A stretch of 64,000 nt of DNA from Cordylochernes scorpioides (GCA_030710605.1 CP092874.1:25441765-25505764); one strand, 5' to 3'; shown: positions 1-11,399, counted from the stretch's first letter. The notes: a model not told the origin generated them from the sequence alone. Made by a program: numbers and translations.

Positions 1-305
1 TCCTATTGTAGTAGTTGTACCGCCGAACTGGTATGACAGGGGCCATGCTAATCTTCTCTGTATCCTTCCTATTGTAGTAGTTGTACCGCCGAACTGGTAT
101 CACAGGGGCCATGCTAATCTTCTCTGTATCCTTCCTATTGTAGTAGTTGTACCGCCGAACTGGTATCACAGGGGCCATACTAATCTTCTCTGTATCCTTC
201 CTATTGTAGTAGTTGTACCGCCGAACTGGTATCACAGGGGCCATGCTAATCTTATCTGTATCCTTCCTATTGTAGTAGTTGTACCGCCGAACTGGTATCA
301 CAGGG
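1..305 (-). repeat. Tandem array of a U6 snRNA 5'-half (66-bp unit)
   Basis: Four full 66-bp units start at 1, 67, 133 and 199, and a partial fifth ends near 305; the array may continue off the left edge. Read on the minus strand, each unit contains U6 snRNA from the 5' stem-loop (TTCGGCGGTACA) through the ACAGAGA box and on to ATTAGCATGGCCCCTG, about 57 of 66 bases, followed by a short linker (TGATACCAG) and then the next TTCGGCGG. The U6 3' half (GCGCAAGGATGACACGC onward) is absent from every unit. Units differ at only a few bases, so the amplification is recent or homogenised. No T-run or promoter was seen, so these are not functional U6 genes. Confidence 0.85.
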
Positions 306-1055
306 TTGATCTCCTATGCCTAAGTTGTAGTACTAAGCAGGCACCTACACAGTCTGCCAAGGATGTATGTGCCCTAAGTTAGGTACTACCTTCTATTATG
401 ATGATAATGATGACCCAGTAGCATACATTTCTCCTCCCCCTCATCCAAATGGTAATCATAGTTTATTATGTAAAACGTGGTTGCTTCGATTACCTTCTTC
501 CTCCTTTGAGAACGTGCCTTTTTATCATACGCTTATTTCATAGTTAATGAATAGTTACTACTCTCATAGATAGTATTATGTTATTATTTATATTATCATT
601 ACTATACTTATACATTTTAACATTTATTGCATTAGCGCATCTAATTTATATGTGCATTTTGATGTATAAATAATTAAAGGGGTATAAATAAAGCGGGAAC
701 CATCAAATCGAATGACTGAAAGGGATATTTTATTAAGCTCTTTAAAAATCCTTTCCTTCTCTCTATCAAATATCATGAATAGAATGGGTCTAGTAATTCT
801 AGAACTTTATATTATTTTGAATGCCAAGCCTCTGAAACCATTGCTATACTGGGAGAATCATGTATGGGGCTTGATCCCTAATAAAAGGTTTGTGTGTGTG
901 TTAATACCAAGTCTGAAACTTAACATTATGTCACATTTAATGCTGGTGGAGTAAATGATCTATTTTGAGTAGTAATAGATTTGTAACCAATTACAACTGA
1001 CCATCAATTCAATCTATAGGGGAGACGTCAAGTGTTATTTCCAAATACACCCATA
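306..1055. other. No recognised gene
   Basis: AT-rich sequence. A short open frame at 712-954 gives a protein of no recognisable family and is treated as chance. Confidence 0.5.
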
Positions 1056-1325
1056 CCTCGCTTTGCGTCGGGGTTACGTTCCAAAAAAACACGACGCAAA
1101 TTGAAACGACGCAAAGTGAAAATAAAATTTTGATGGCATGGCGCAATCAAAAACAAAGGTGTTACCATATTTTATGAAAAAAATCAAAAAAAAAAAAATT
1201 AAAGACTCGAATCCAAAACAACGCAACTTCGAAAATCTAACGACGCACAGTGAAAATCAGTAAAAATTAAGCAGCGACGCAACTTCGAAAAAAAAACCCG
1301 CAAAACGAAACGACGCAAAGCGAGG
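1056..1325. mobile_element. TA-flanked MITE, 15-bp terminal inverted repeats
   Basis: The element opens with CCTCGCTTTGCGTCG and closes with its exact reverse complement CGACGCAAAGCGAGG. TA dinucleotides at 1054-1055 and 1326-1327 form the target duplication typical of the Tc1/mariner superfamily. The 270-bp interior repeats the CGACGCAA motif several times and has no coding capacity, so it is a non-autonomous element. The transposase that would move it is not identified here. Confidence 0.8.
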
Positions 1326-1590
1326 TATTAATGTATATATGTAGTAATGTAGTTTTATCCTGTAGGATGACTGTAATGTGGCATGCTAGTTGCAGTCGTA
1401 GGGGCCACAATGTTCAGAGTGGGTTAAGGCGTGATTGGGATTGCACAAAAGGACAAGACATGTTAGATGTCACCATATATATATATATTTAAAATATAAT
1501 AGATTCATTCTGTAATTGATGATATTAAGTAATAATATCAGTATAAACACCAAAGACTGAAAAACTTTTTTTTTTTTTGGAGGAGACAGA

Positions 1591-1965
1591 GGTTGTTTAC
1601 ACTTGGTTATCTCGTGTGTCTTCAATAAAGGTCACTGTAATATATTTCATAGTTATTGTCCCGATATACATTCTAAAAGGTAAAACTTCCTTAAGTTTGG
1701 TTCATGAGTGTTTATACACTTGATTAACTCGTGTGTTTTCAATAAAGGTCACTGTAATATATTTCAGTTATTGTCTGAATCTCCCAATATACATGCTAAA
1801 AGGTACAACTTCCCCAAGTTTTGTCCATGAGTGTTTATACACTTGTTTATCTCGTGTGTCTTCAATAAAGGTCACTGTAATATCTTTCAGAGTTATTGTC
1901 GAATCCCGATATACATGATAAAAGGTACAACTTCCTTAAGTTTTATCCATGAGTGTATATATCTA
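1591..1965 (+). repeat. Dispersed 'TTCCTTAAGTTTTG' repeat, three tandem copies
   Basis: Three diverged copies of about 120 bp carry the blocks CTTCAATAAAGGTCACTGTA, CCGATATACATGC and ACTTCCTTAAGTTTTG, each followed by CATGAGTGT. The same unit occurs once at 11400-11550, once per palindrome arm (32735-32890 and 63730-63890) and is expanded at 45140-46450. Family unknown. Confidence 0.7.
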
Positions 1966-2464
1966 TAGATCTACAATTTTGAAGCTTCAGCTCTTATAAT
2001 AAATGTCTGTAGTTTATGTTTTTTCCTCTATTTATTTCTTTTTGAACGTAATATAATATCGCAAAATAAGAATCAAAAGATTTTTTAAAAAATGGTTTAT
2101 ATCATTCTCTTGAATCTTTTTCACGATCTCAATAAGTACACAAAGAGGCTGAAAAAAAGGTATATAAAGGCAGTTCTCTCCACGAAGAAAAACCTCCAGA
2201 AGTTACCAGAAATAAGCGAGTGTTTTACCTCACACGACGTAAGCTACTGTGCTAATATTGAGTCCGGAACGAATCATATTCTTTTGAATGAAAGAAAAAA
2301 AAAACCTAAAAATTCTTGGTGTTTCTGCTAAAATAAGGTCTATTGTCTCTCCACTGCATTTTTTTTCTTCTCTTTCTTGTAAGATCTTTGCTAGATTCCT
2401 AAATATTTTTCTCCATCATTAAATATGCTTCTAACGCTTTCCCTAATGTTTTAATTTTTGTTCG

Positions 2465-2503
2465 CTCCTGACGAGGACAAAAGATTTTTGTCGAAACGTC
2501 GAG
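2465..2503 (+). ncRNA. Hammerhead-ribozyme-like motif, family A
   Basis: The sequence shows CTGACGA (2468-2474), then a hairpin with GACAAAA and TTTTGTC arms around a GAT loop, then GAAAC (2493-2497), GTC, and GAG pairing back to CTC just before the core. This is the order of conserved parts in a type I hammerhead ribozyme (CUGANGA - stem II - GAAA - UH). One extra G precedes stem II and there is no intramolecular stem III loop; the palindromic ACGT could pair between two copies. The 3' context (ACTGGCCGAAGTGTC) recurs at 26455-26680 and 30550-30720, so the motif belongs to a dispersed retroelement, probably Penelope-like. Cleavage activity is not shown. Confidence 0.55.
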
Positions 2504-2589
2504 ACAATAAAAAGATTTACTGGCCGAAGTGTCTTTTATTTGAAGAAATCAAAAATGCTGTTAGGTTTTTCATTTCTTTCTCTTTATAT

Positions 2590-2830
2590 ATTTCCAAAGA
2601 AAAACATATTTAATAAACATCATTTATTTCCACCACATTCTATATATGCATATATCCTCATATTTTGGAAATAGAGAACAATCCATAGATAGATCATTAA
2701 ATAAAAAGACATATATTTGGATTATATTGACATATATTTTTATTAGATTATATAGGCATATATTGGAAAGGCATATATAATTTTTCGATCCAATATATGC
2801 CTTTTTAATTAAATATCCTCATTTGCACAT
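2590..2830 (+). repeat. Fragment of PLE-like repeat family D
   Basis: Contains the end signature CCAATATATGCCTTTTTAAT and its inverse CATATATTGGAAAGGCATAT, shared with the copies at 46550-47080 and 52772-53088. The hairpin part of the family is missing here. Confidence 0.45.
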
Positions 2831-3257
2831 AGTATCAAGGTATGACAATTATGTAGGATAGAAAAAGTAGTCAACACGTCAAAAATTAAACTCGTATCAA
2901 AGAAAAAAAAAAGCTACAGTCAAATCTTCTTTGAGCGACATATTTGATGGCCGATTACTACTCCCATGAGCTATGGCATTTATATAAAATGGGGCTTGTC
3001 CTTATCTAATCTAACACCTGATGAATGAAAACCTTCAGTATTCGTAACTTTGGACTATGATCTCTCCTGGGAGGTAAATTAGTAGAAAAACATTCTGGCC
3101 ACATGGCATCAGCATTTTTTCCCAAGTAGCATGTATTGATGAACTGAGAGTCTAGGCTATGCAAATCTGAAAGGAGACAGCAGAAGGTCATCGTTCAAGG
3201 AGCCAACCAGTCACTATACTCAACCAAATTTCAACAAAAACTATAACTAGTCAGCAA

Positions 3258-3294
3258 TACTCCTGTAGAAGGGCTCCAAGGCCCGAAAGAGTTT
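3258..3294 (+). ncRNA. Hammerhead-like hairpin, variant family B
   Basis: CTGTAGA (3263-3269), stem GGGC/GCCC, then GAAAG (3285-3289). It belongs to the same layout family as 12585-12615, 26163-26200, 35188-35227 and 59119-59158. The core reads CTGTAGA instead of the canonical CUGANGA. Confidence 0.4.
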
Positions 3295-3324
3295 GAGTTA
3301 AAAGAAAGATTCATACAAGAAAGT

Positions 3325-3770
3325 TATCCCTGGCGAGAGAAAGTCCGAGTGATATCTCAGGTCCCTCCTGCAGGGGCCAGATCCCTGGATTCCTTTCCCC
3401 TTCCAAATGCTACCGAAGAGTACCCTGGCGAGAGAAAGTCCGTGTGGTATCTCAGGTCCCTCCTGCAGGGTTCAGAACCCTGGATTCCTTTTCCCTTTCA
3501 AATGCTACCGAACGAAGAGTACCCTGGAAAGAGAAAGTCCGAGTGATATCTCAGGTCCCTCCTGCAGGGGCCAGATCCCTGGATTCCTTTTCCCTTCCAA
3601 ATGCTACCGAAGAGTACCCTGGAGAGAGAAAATCCGAGTGATATCCCAGGTCCCTCCTGAAGTGGCCAGATCTCTGGATTCCTTTCCCCCTTCCAAATGC
3701 TACCGAAGAGTACCCTGGCGAGAGAAAGTCCGAGTGATATCTCAGGTCCCTCCTGCAGGGGCCAGACAAA
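3325..3770. repeat. Minisatellite, unit about 96 bp, about 4.6 copies
   Basis: Repeats of a unit containing AGAGAAAGTCCGAGTGATAT, CAGGTCCCTCCTGCAGGG and TGGATTCCTTTTCC recur at spacings of about 96 bp. The unit is a multiple of three, which explains several overlapping open frames here; the translated products match no family I know. Confidence 0.85.
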
Positions 3771-5177
3771 GGGGGGCGACGACCCTCATCAAATGTTTGT
3801 TTGACCACCCACGGTTCCCTCCCGCCCACACCTCCAGGACCCCCTCACCTCTAAAATGAAGATTAAAAGATCGTAAAAGGCCACACTTTTTTTAGGATAG
3901 CTTTTTTTTTATGTGTTGGGAAATCTATCGCCTATATCGTTGTCCTTTAATTGTTCTATTTCTTTATCGGAGCCGTTTTTTCTATGCAACATTCTATCCA
4001 CTTCTGGAAGGATAGACAGGATGTAGCTAACCATTCTCTATATCTTTTTATTAGACACAACTTTATCTTTCCCTAGTACACGTGGTACAGACCATGGTAT
4101 TCTTTGATAGTAGTTTGTGTGCGACTTCCATTTGCATTCATTTAATGGTATCGAACTGGTATAAGAGAATAATTAATGTAATTTTTTGAATGAATAAAAG
4201 TTTCTAATGTGGTAGTTTGGTTCTCTATCTATTTAAAAAAGACAAATATCATTCTAACATTTTAAACTAGACAAATATCCCGGCTTTGCCAAAGTTCTGC
4301 TCGACTGAATGTATTTACAAATGATATCATTTTTAACAAATGCTTATTATAAATGATAACGGTGGTGAAAATGGTATCTTTTTAAGATATCATTATCATA
4401 ATTTTTGAACATTTTTTTTTTCTAAAAGGTAATTTATGTTTATTTCTACTGCTCTTATGTCTATACTTTTCTTAAATATTTCAATCAAGAATTCTAAAGT
4501 ATATCGGCCTATATGGCTATATAAGCATAAAATCCCAAAATCTGAGCGATCTGGTAGATTAAGCTGGATACACCAAATGAGTCCCAAATTTTTCCTATCA
4601 CAGTAAAGACAGAAAGAAGATTATTTTTATGGTAAAAGAAATAAAAACCGCTCTAGAAAGATTTTACGATGTTTTGAAAACACACACGCTAAAAGTGTTC
4701 CTAATCTAAAATCCAGATGGATCCAGGTGTTCTGTTTAAAGATAAATCCTTTGTTGACCATTCCGATGGTACATCCAGACAATATGCAAATATTTCCCCA
4801 ATTGTAGAGAGAATCGTGAGTGTAGCTAGCGACCTTGTGCGCGCACACAAAAAGCGCGGCGGCCTATATTCCACTCACTCTCTATCTTTTCAAGAACAAT
4901 CAAACAAGGCGATCTAAAGTCGGGACTTTGGTTAACAACGATTAGCAAGTTGGAAAACAATGGTCTTCTCTCATTGTTGTTGAAACAATCATTGATCGGT
5001 TATTGAGGTTATTGTGCCGATGAAGGACATCAGCTTTCTCAGGAGAGAGGTGAGTGTGTGTGCTCCATTAGGAGTCTTAAAAATTCCAATCGCCAAAATA
5101 TTAGGTTTCCTCCCAGCACATGCATGTCATTTGTTCGTAGAACAAGTTTTAACTTGTTTGCTCAAATAGTTTTTGTT
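3771..5177. other. No recognised gene
   Basis: AT-rich unique-looking sequence. Near 4075-4095 there is a partial copy of a short dispersed motif (ACGTGGTACAGACCATGGTA) related to those at 17476, 22676 and 27783. Nothing else was identified. Confidence 0.4.
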
Positions 5178-5540
5178 AAAATGGATTACCTTGAATATTT
5201 TGCAGCTATTAAATTCTTAATTTTGGATAGATTGACCCCTAAAGAAATTCATTTGAAGTGGACAAAAGTTTACAGGAAATCTGCACCTTTAATTTCAGCC
5301 GTTAAAATTTGGTCAGCTGAATTTAAACATGGTCACAGATCACTCGAAAATGATCCACATGAAGGACGGCGAAAACTGCTAACACACTGGAAAAGGTGCA
5401 CAATATTGTTTTTGGACGATAGGCGAGTTGAAGACTGTGAGATTGCTGAAGCTGTGGGAATATCAGAAAAAAAAAAGGTTGTGGAACATCTTGATGTAGA
5501 ATCGGTATCTAAATATTGGTTCGTTTATCACATTGATAAG
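5178..5540 (+). pseudogene. mariner transposase, N-terminal remnant
   Basis: The frame from Met 5178 reads like the N-terminal half of a mariner transposase: a first helix-turn-helix (residues about 5-60, with AAIKFLILDRLTPKEIH and VKIWSAEFKHG), the block RSLENDPHEGRRK, and a second HTH-like part with DDRRVEDCEIAEAVGIS. Mariner transposases are about 340-350 residues and cut DNA with a DDD catalytic domain; that whole domain is missing here. After about residue 105 the match fades (poly-Lys run, then KYWF). The frame then passes into a different dispersed repeat at about 5541. It is a dead fragment. No terminal inverted repeats were found around it. Confidence 0.75.
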
Positions 5541-5640
5541 CCTGAAAAAAAGGAGGGGAAGCAGTAACAAACTCGCTAAAATCCTGAATTCAGCTGGCTC
5601 GGCTAATACTATCCTGTTAAGGACATCCTGATTGTGCTGT
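5541..5640 (+). repeat. Fragment of the repeat also found at 35515-35800
   Basis: GGAGGGGAAGCAGTAA, AGCTGGCTCGGCTAATA and ATCCTGTTAAGGACATCCTG match, with substitutions, the segment GGAGCAGTAATAAGCTC ... GGCCCGGCTGATAGTACCCT in both palindrome arms. Probably a retrotransposon coding fragment. Confidence 0.55.
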
Positions 5641-7875
5641 TTAATTGTATATTTCTCTCTCAATAGTTTATTTTAAAACTTAAATGATCATTTCCTCATT
5701 TAAAATAGTAGCAACACAAAACAGAATTACAAAAAATAAGGAGCGAGAAAGAAATTAGAAAAGAAATGAAAACATTTGCTACTTTCAATACCTATTTTAG
5801 ATGAAAAAGGACAAACGTCAAATCAAGACTTTAAAAAAGGAGAAGAAGACATGTTTGTTTGGAATTCAATTATTTTTATCAGGAAGTATTTTGTATACTT
5901 TTTTTGCAATACAAAAGAATGAATTTTTTGAAAAATGATTTTTTTTTTAAGGAAGATGTAAAGAAAAAAAAAAGAGGTGATAATTTTATCTACTGTTCCT
6001 GATTATAGATTTCTTTTGCCACAATCTTACATTTTTGTTGTTGACATATTTCTCCGCAAGAACAAAACGTGTTTTTTTAATAGTGAGGCGTCAGCCTAGC
6101 GTAAAAGTAAACATCTAGGGGAAGTGGTTAAAAAGAGGTAAAAAAAAGTCAATGAAACAAAAGCCATGAAAGGTGTAACTCTGGAGAGCTTTTTTTTTTC
6201 TTTTGGTTTGTGGAACTCGCCCAAAAGAGAAAATAAGTGTTTGAGAATGCGGAAAACCTTGGCTGTTGAAGAAAATCATTTGGTGTTCGGCATTGAAACA
6301 TATGTTTTTTTTAATAATGTCGAAGATCCTTTGTGCATATATTTCCTGTGTATATGTAAATGGCGATATGCAAATTTATTTCTCTTTTTATATCATTACG
6401 TATGGTAATATCATCACAATATACATAGCACCTTAGTTTTCGATTTATATGGTGTTGATTATATTCCCAAATGAGTACCAAGCTGCTTCCAAAGGTTTAA
6501 TCTTTAGTCATTTTCCTAACTCCTTTAAAAAAATAAATTGCTAATGTTTTCAAATATGTTAAATGAAGACTTTCCGAACAAGAGTTTAGCTCTTTTTCGG
6601 TTTAAATATTGTCAAATTTCTCAGTTGCATATGCTATAGGTTAATATTGTAAGTATATTTATCTGTTTTAAAAACTCAATAAGGGCTTATTATTCTATAT
6701 TTTGAACATTTACTAAAATAGAGCTATTCTCAATAAAACGATTACTATAAAATTGGCTCGCATACATTCAAATTTTATAACACAGAACACATATACCAAA
6801 AAGAAATATAAGTAACTGTTCTTTATTAAGTAAATTTTCTCAATTTATTTTTAAAAATGAACAATTAAAAAACCTTAAGAACACACACATTTGTGAAAAA
6901 AATATAAATTGTACCAAATAAAAAAATACGGAAATAGTATATGCAACATGCTTTGTATTTATTTATGTAAATTTTTTAATTATTCTTTGATTTTTCTTTA
7001 TAGTTTAGGCAGTCGGTAACACTGTACTTTCTTTCTTTCTTTAATTTTGCATAAGTTTTGTTGTATATATATAAAGTAATTGTTACCAAAGAGTGTGTGT
7101 AAGCTCACAGATAAATAGGCGCTAACCGAAACAGAAAAAAAGTTCCTTTGTTTTAATATTAGTTTCCTTTATATATTTTGTTGTCTCTCTTGTAAATCAA
7201 TAAATATAATGTTTAATTATTGGAATCAGTTTTATTAAAAATTCTAAGCAAAGTCAACATGTTTATATAATATGGTTAACCTTGTTGTAATTACATATTA
7301 AAACATAAAGTGTTGTGACTATCCCTTATTTCTAAATAGGAAACGTTAGTGTAAAACTTCGATAAAACTCATTCTAGGGTCTTAGCCAAATAGCCGTCAA
7401 CTCACGGTCCATTTGAGATAGTTCAGATGAAATGTTTCGCACTAAATGTTACCATAGTTATCTTGGGTAGTTTGTCTTCAGTGTCTTGAGACTTCCTCCA
7501 TTTGGGATATTATTAATCCACTTTATTCTTGCCTTGTTCTTCTTTGTTGTATAGTTTGAGAATTGACCATCTACGATTTGTGTGAATATGGGATATCTAA
7601 ACAGCTCTTTTCTTTGACAAAACACAAATATAACGTAATAAGTGGAATACGTTATAACGAATTGACTGTAAGTAACATAGAGGCATCTACCTATGTGCGT
7701 AACAATTCGGCAATACTATGGCTATATGATTACTGTGGCTATATCGTGATAACATGGTTTGATCAACAATCCAAATTGTGCAGACAGCTCTGTTTGTTCT
7801 TTGACAAGTTCTCAAAGGAAAGAGAAATATAGAACCACTTCTACTTTTAAAAGGTTCTTCTATTTATACAAGTTA
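5641..7875. other. No recognised gene
   Basis: Very AT-rich, with homopolymer A and T runs. Short open frames at 6166-6408 and 7563-7832 have no recognisable domain. Confidence 0.4.
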
Positions 7876-7887
7876 CTTAATATTATT

Positions 7888-8204
7888 GTTGTTGTTGTGT
7901 CCAATGGAGAGCCTCAGATGTCTCCATACATCTCTATCACAGCAATGTTCTCTATCTTGGGTGTGTAAAGTTGCTGTTCTGGATCCATGTCAATTTTCTG
8001 CAAGGCTGCGGCAATTTCTGGGCATGAGAATATGTGGGTAGGTGTTAGTTCCCCACCAGGACAATTTTTACATGTCCTATAGATTCTTGTGTCATCTGGA
8101 TGTATTGTCATTCCTTTATAGTGTTTTATTCTGTGTCTTGTTATTATTTGTAATTCTTCTCTCAGAGAGTTTATATTCCGCATATTTGATCTTTTATATT
8201 TTGT
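7888..8204 (-). mobile_element. 5'-truncated non-LTR retrotransposon, (GTT)n tail
   Basis: Minus-strand insertion of the 3' end of a LINE. It codes for the very C-terminus of the polymerase protein (stop at 7914): a zinc-knuckle-like part CKNCPG ... THIFSCPE, then LQKIDMDPEQQLYTPKI ending EMYGDI. The 3' UTR is short and ends in AAC repeats (read as GTT on the plus strand at 7885-7897). A 12-bp duplication CTTAATATTATT flanks it at 7876-7887 and 8205-8216. Three further copies of the same family occur at 24115, 42699 and 49642. The frame continues past 8204 by chance into host DNA. Confidence 0.8.
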
Positions 8205-8216
8205 CTTAATATTATT

Positions 8217-9113
8217 CATCATCCCATTTAAATATAATTTCAATCTGGGTAAATTTCTATTTCTATCTCACGGAAAGGAAGGAAAGGGAAGCAGTCAAAA
8301 TTACACATCTGTGTCAACGAATAAATAAATAGGATAATTGAATTTTAACAAATAAAAAAGTAGAGTTAAAACGTAGGAAGAAGTGTGGTAACATTATGGA
8401 TGAGCTCATATCAATATTTAGCCATTCCATCATTCTGTGTCAGCTCTATCATAGCTTTTAAATTGATTTTTTTCCCCTCGCGACCTGGATGAATATGTAT
8501 GGAACAATAAATTAGGGATCTGACACTTTTCATTCCCCTGGGTTGTTACATCAATAGCTGGTAGATTGGTCAAAGTGTCGATAGGATAATCGAATCAGTT
8601 TGAATCGTAAACTTTCATTTCTGGATTGGTGTGGAAAATATGATATAACCAAGGGTTTCAAACATGTATCAAACAACTCTCTATAGTTTCTGAAAAGAAG
8701 AATATGATGTCCTGCCATAGTATTTTTATGATTTTCCGGGTTTCAGCTGGTTTCCAGTATACAGTGATAAGTCTAAAGAGACTGTTATTCCGTTCTGTTA
8801 TTTTCAAGATGTTTTCATCTAGGCTTATTTCTTCAAAAGTGAACGTATTTTCAAATTTTCTCCTCTCGCTTGATATATTCAGAAATTAGAGAGAAACAAA
8901 AATCAACAACTCTTAAAAACAGTAAAGTAATAACAGAGTTTTTTTATGAAGACGATATTTTTTATGTGAATATAAAATTATTTTTTAATAGTTTAAATAT
9001 CAAAATCAAAGAAGGTGTATTCTGACCACGAGCACATTAGCTTTTTAGATAGCAGAGCGCCATCTAGTGGAACAGAAACCAACTAAACGTTGATTTAGCT
9101 TGTTCCCTGAGCC
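8217..9113. other. No recognised gene
   Basis: AT-rich sequence without coding or RNA signal that I can support. Confidence 0.4.
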
Positions 9114-9157
9114 AACCACGAACGCGTTTCGAGCTGTTGGTCCTCACCAACGTGGTT
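9114..9157 (-). ncRNA. Hammerhead ribozyme, family C (decayed core)
   Basis: On the minus strand: AACCACG, core TTGGTGA (canonical would be CUGAUGA), helix II region GGACCAACAGCTC, GAAAC (9126-9130), a two-base GC loop, GTT, then CGTGGTT. Helix I is a perfect 7-bp pairing between 9114-9120 and 9151-9157. Helix III is only the AC/GU pairs, as reported for hammerheads of Penelope-like elements. The core carries substitutions that should stop cleavage; the sister copy at 24557-24600 keeps the canonical core. Confidence 0.65.
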
Positions 9158-9937
9158 TGGTCCCAGAGGCTTCTTGAGATATATCTTGAGAAATATCGTT
9201 TAAATAAACGGTTACTCTTAAAAGTGTTTTAAAATGTGTAAAAAATTCAATAAAACAAAAGCCATTAAAATATATAACACTGTAGGTATTTTTTACTTGT
9301 TTGTGTGAAACGTAACAAAAAGAGAAAAAAAATAAGTGAGAATGCATAAAAACTCTGATCATTTTCATACGTGAAAACAAACTCTATAAAGATCACAAAC
9401 TTAAAAAAAAAAAGAACCATCTTTAAACTCAAACAGGATAAACAACAAAAAATTAAATAAAGAAATAATTTTAAAAAACACACACAAAGAGAAAGAGATT
9501 AAAATAAGCTTTAATATAAGGAGAACAGAGAGAGAACAAACACAAATGTTCAATGAAGAAAGAACAACAAAGAACATACATATAGGAATTAAACAATAAC
9601 AAAAAAAGAGAAACGAACTAAACAAAGAACCGTTATGATTCTAAAACGGCGCCACCTAAGTAGTAAAATATCTTCCAAAAAAAGAAGAAAGAAAGAGTTT
9701 CAAGGTTCATCCATCATGTATTATTCTCCGAGTAAAACGCTTGCGTCATTTTGGTGTGAGCGGTGCGCGGTTCGTTGTGAATTCTAGCACGTCTCCGCCT
9801 ACGCCTCTAAGAGATTTCCCACGGTGCTCCAATGATGGAGTACTGACTTCTTTCACGTCCTCCTCTACCACAAACTGATTCCAATCCAATCATATCATTA
9901 CTATCATAGAGTTATTTTAATTAACAATTGCTCTCAG
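9158..9937. other. No recognised gene
   Basis: A-rich to about 9650 (long stretches of AAACAAAGA type), then mixed sequence leading into the minisatellite. Minus-strand frames here are low-complexity Phe/Leu-rich and not credible genes. Confidence 0.4.
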
Positions 9938-10700
9938 TATAAATATATGTTTATGCAAATATACTTCACGTGCTCACTCTTAAGTATAAATAGCCATCTA
10001 TGCAAAATTCTCGCCTCACGTGCTCACTCTCAGTATAAATAGCCATATATGCAAATCTCACCTCACGTGCTTACTCTCAGTATAAATAGCCATATATGCA
10101 AATCTTACCTTACATGCTTACTCTTAGTATAAATATCTATCTAGCACATCTTACCTCAAGTGCTCACTCTCAGTATAAATAGCCATATATGCAAATCTCA
10201 CCTCACGTGCTTACTCTCAGTATAAATAGCCATATATGCAAATCTTACCTCACGTGCTTACTCTTAGTATAAATATCTATCTATGCAAATCTCACCTCAC
10301 GTGCTTACTCTCAGTATAAATAGCCATATATGCTAATCTTACCTCAAGTGCTCACTCTCAGTATAAATATCTATGCAAACTCACCTCACGTGCTCACTCT
10401 TAAGTACAAATAGCCATCTATGCAAATCTTACCTCAAGTGCTCACTCTCAGTATAAATATCTATGCAAACTCACCTCACGTGCTCACTCTTAAGTACAAA
10501 TAGCCATATATGCAAATCTTACCTCAAGTGCTCACTCTCAGTATAAATATCTATGCAAACTCACCTCACGTGCTCACTCTTAAGTACAAATAGCCATCTA
10601 TGCAAATCCTCGCCTCACGTGCTTACTCTTAGTATAAATAGCCATCTATGCAAATTCTCGCCTCACGTGCTTACTCTTAGTATAAATAGCCAACACACCC
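9938..10700 (+). repeat. 46-bp minisatellite with TATA, octamer and E-box motifs
   Basis: About 17 copies of a unit near 46 bp. Most units contain a TATA-like AGTATAAATAG, an octamer ATGCAAAT or close variant, and CACGTG (sometimes CAAGTG). Between about 10350 and 10600 alternate units differ in a regular way, giving a dimeric higher-order period near 90 bp. The array ends 30 bp upstream of a hammerhead-like hairpin at 10730-10764, so it could be an upstream repeat region of the same mobile element; that link is inferred only from position. Confidence 0.85.
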
Positions 10701-10729
10701 ACCCTTTGCCCACTCTTAGATTTGTAATT

Positions 10730-10764
10730 TTGCCTGTTGAAGAGCGAGTGCTCGAAAGCTCGTG
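10730..10764 (+). ncRNA. Hammerhead-like hairpin, variant family B
   Basis: CTGTTGA (10734-10740), a stem GAGC/GCTC, GAAAG (10754-10758) and CTCG. Same layout as the other family B hairpins; the core differs from CUGANGA at one key base. Confidence 0.4.
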
Positions 10765-11044
10765 GTATTTTTTGGAATAATAAAGAAACATATTGCGTAA
10801 GGTTTTTTTCGAATATATTTTATAAAAGTAAATCGCAAATTTCTTATATCTGATCAAATAAATCGTTGAAATCGAACACATGTTTTCCTTTTTTTTTTTA
10901 CCCCCCAAAAATTCCCCTTTCTCGAATCCGGAACCAAATTCCCGGACAATTCTCTAAGAAGATCTAAACACATTGGTTTAAAAAACTCCCATTCTGATTA
11001 GAAGAAGAGGGTGGGGATGATTGAAGTAAGAATCCATTTAACTA

Positions 11045-11061
11045 CCTATAACGGATGACCT

Positions 11062-11085
<24 letters not shown>
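11045..11085. repeat. (GA)n microsatellite
   Basis: Simple GAGAGA run. Confidence 0.9.
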
Positions 11086-11093
<8 letters not shown>

Positions 11094-11399
11094 CTTTGAA
11101 GAATTTTCCTCTAAACTATATCATTATCGACTTTACTAATTTTGGTTTAGAAAAATTTTCCCCTTCTGGGCTTCCCCTTGCTGCAGTTTACCTCTGTATC
11201 GGGAAAAAAAAGGAAGGGGAAAATGTAGATTAGGAGTTCTTGATTGGAGATTTCTTGTAGCTGATTAGCAAGAAATATTCATTAGGGGAAAAACATCTGA
11301 TAGTGGAAATGAATGTTACTGATGGCTTGCGCCATCTATCGTTATACAATCGTAGACAAAACTTAAGGAAGTAGAATGTCTTTGATATCGCCGGTGGTC

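Noticed and set aside
3407-3859. 150-codon frame over the 96-bp minisatellite
   Set aside because: A repeat period divisible by three keeps several frames open at once; no domain or start context supports a gene.
9265-9625. Hydrophobic Phe/Leu-rich minus-strand frames
   Set aside because: These come from A-rich plus-strand sequence (TTT codons on the other strand) and are low complexity, not membrane proteins.
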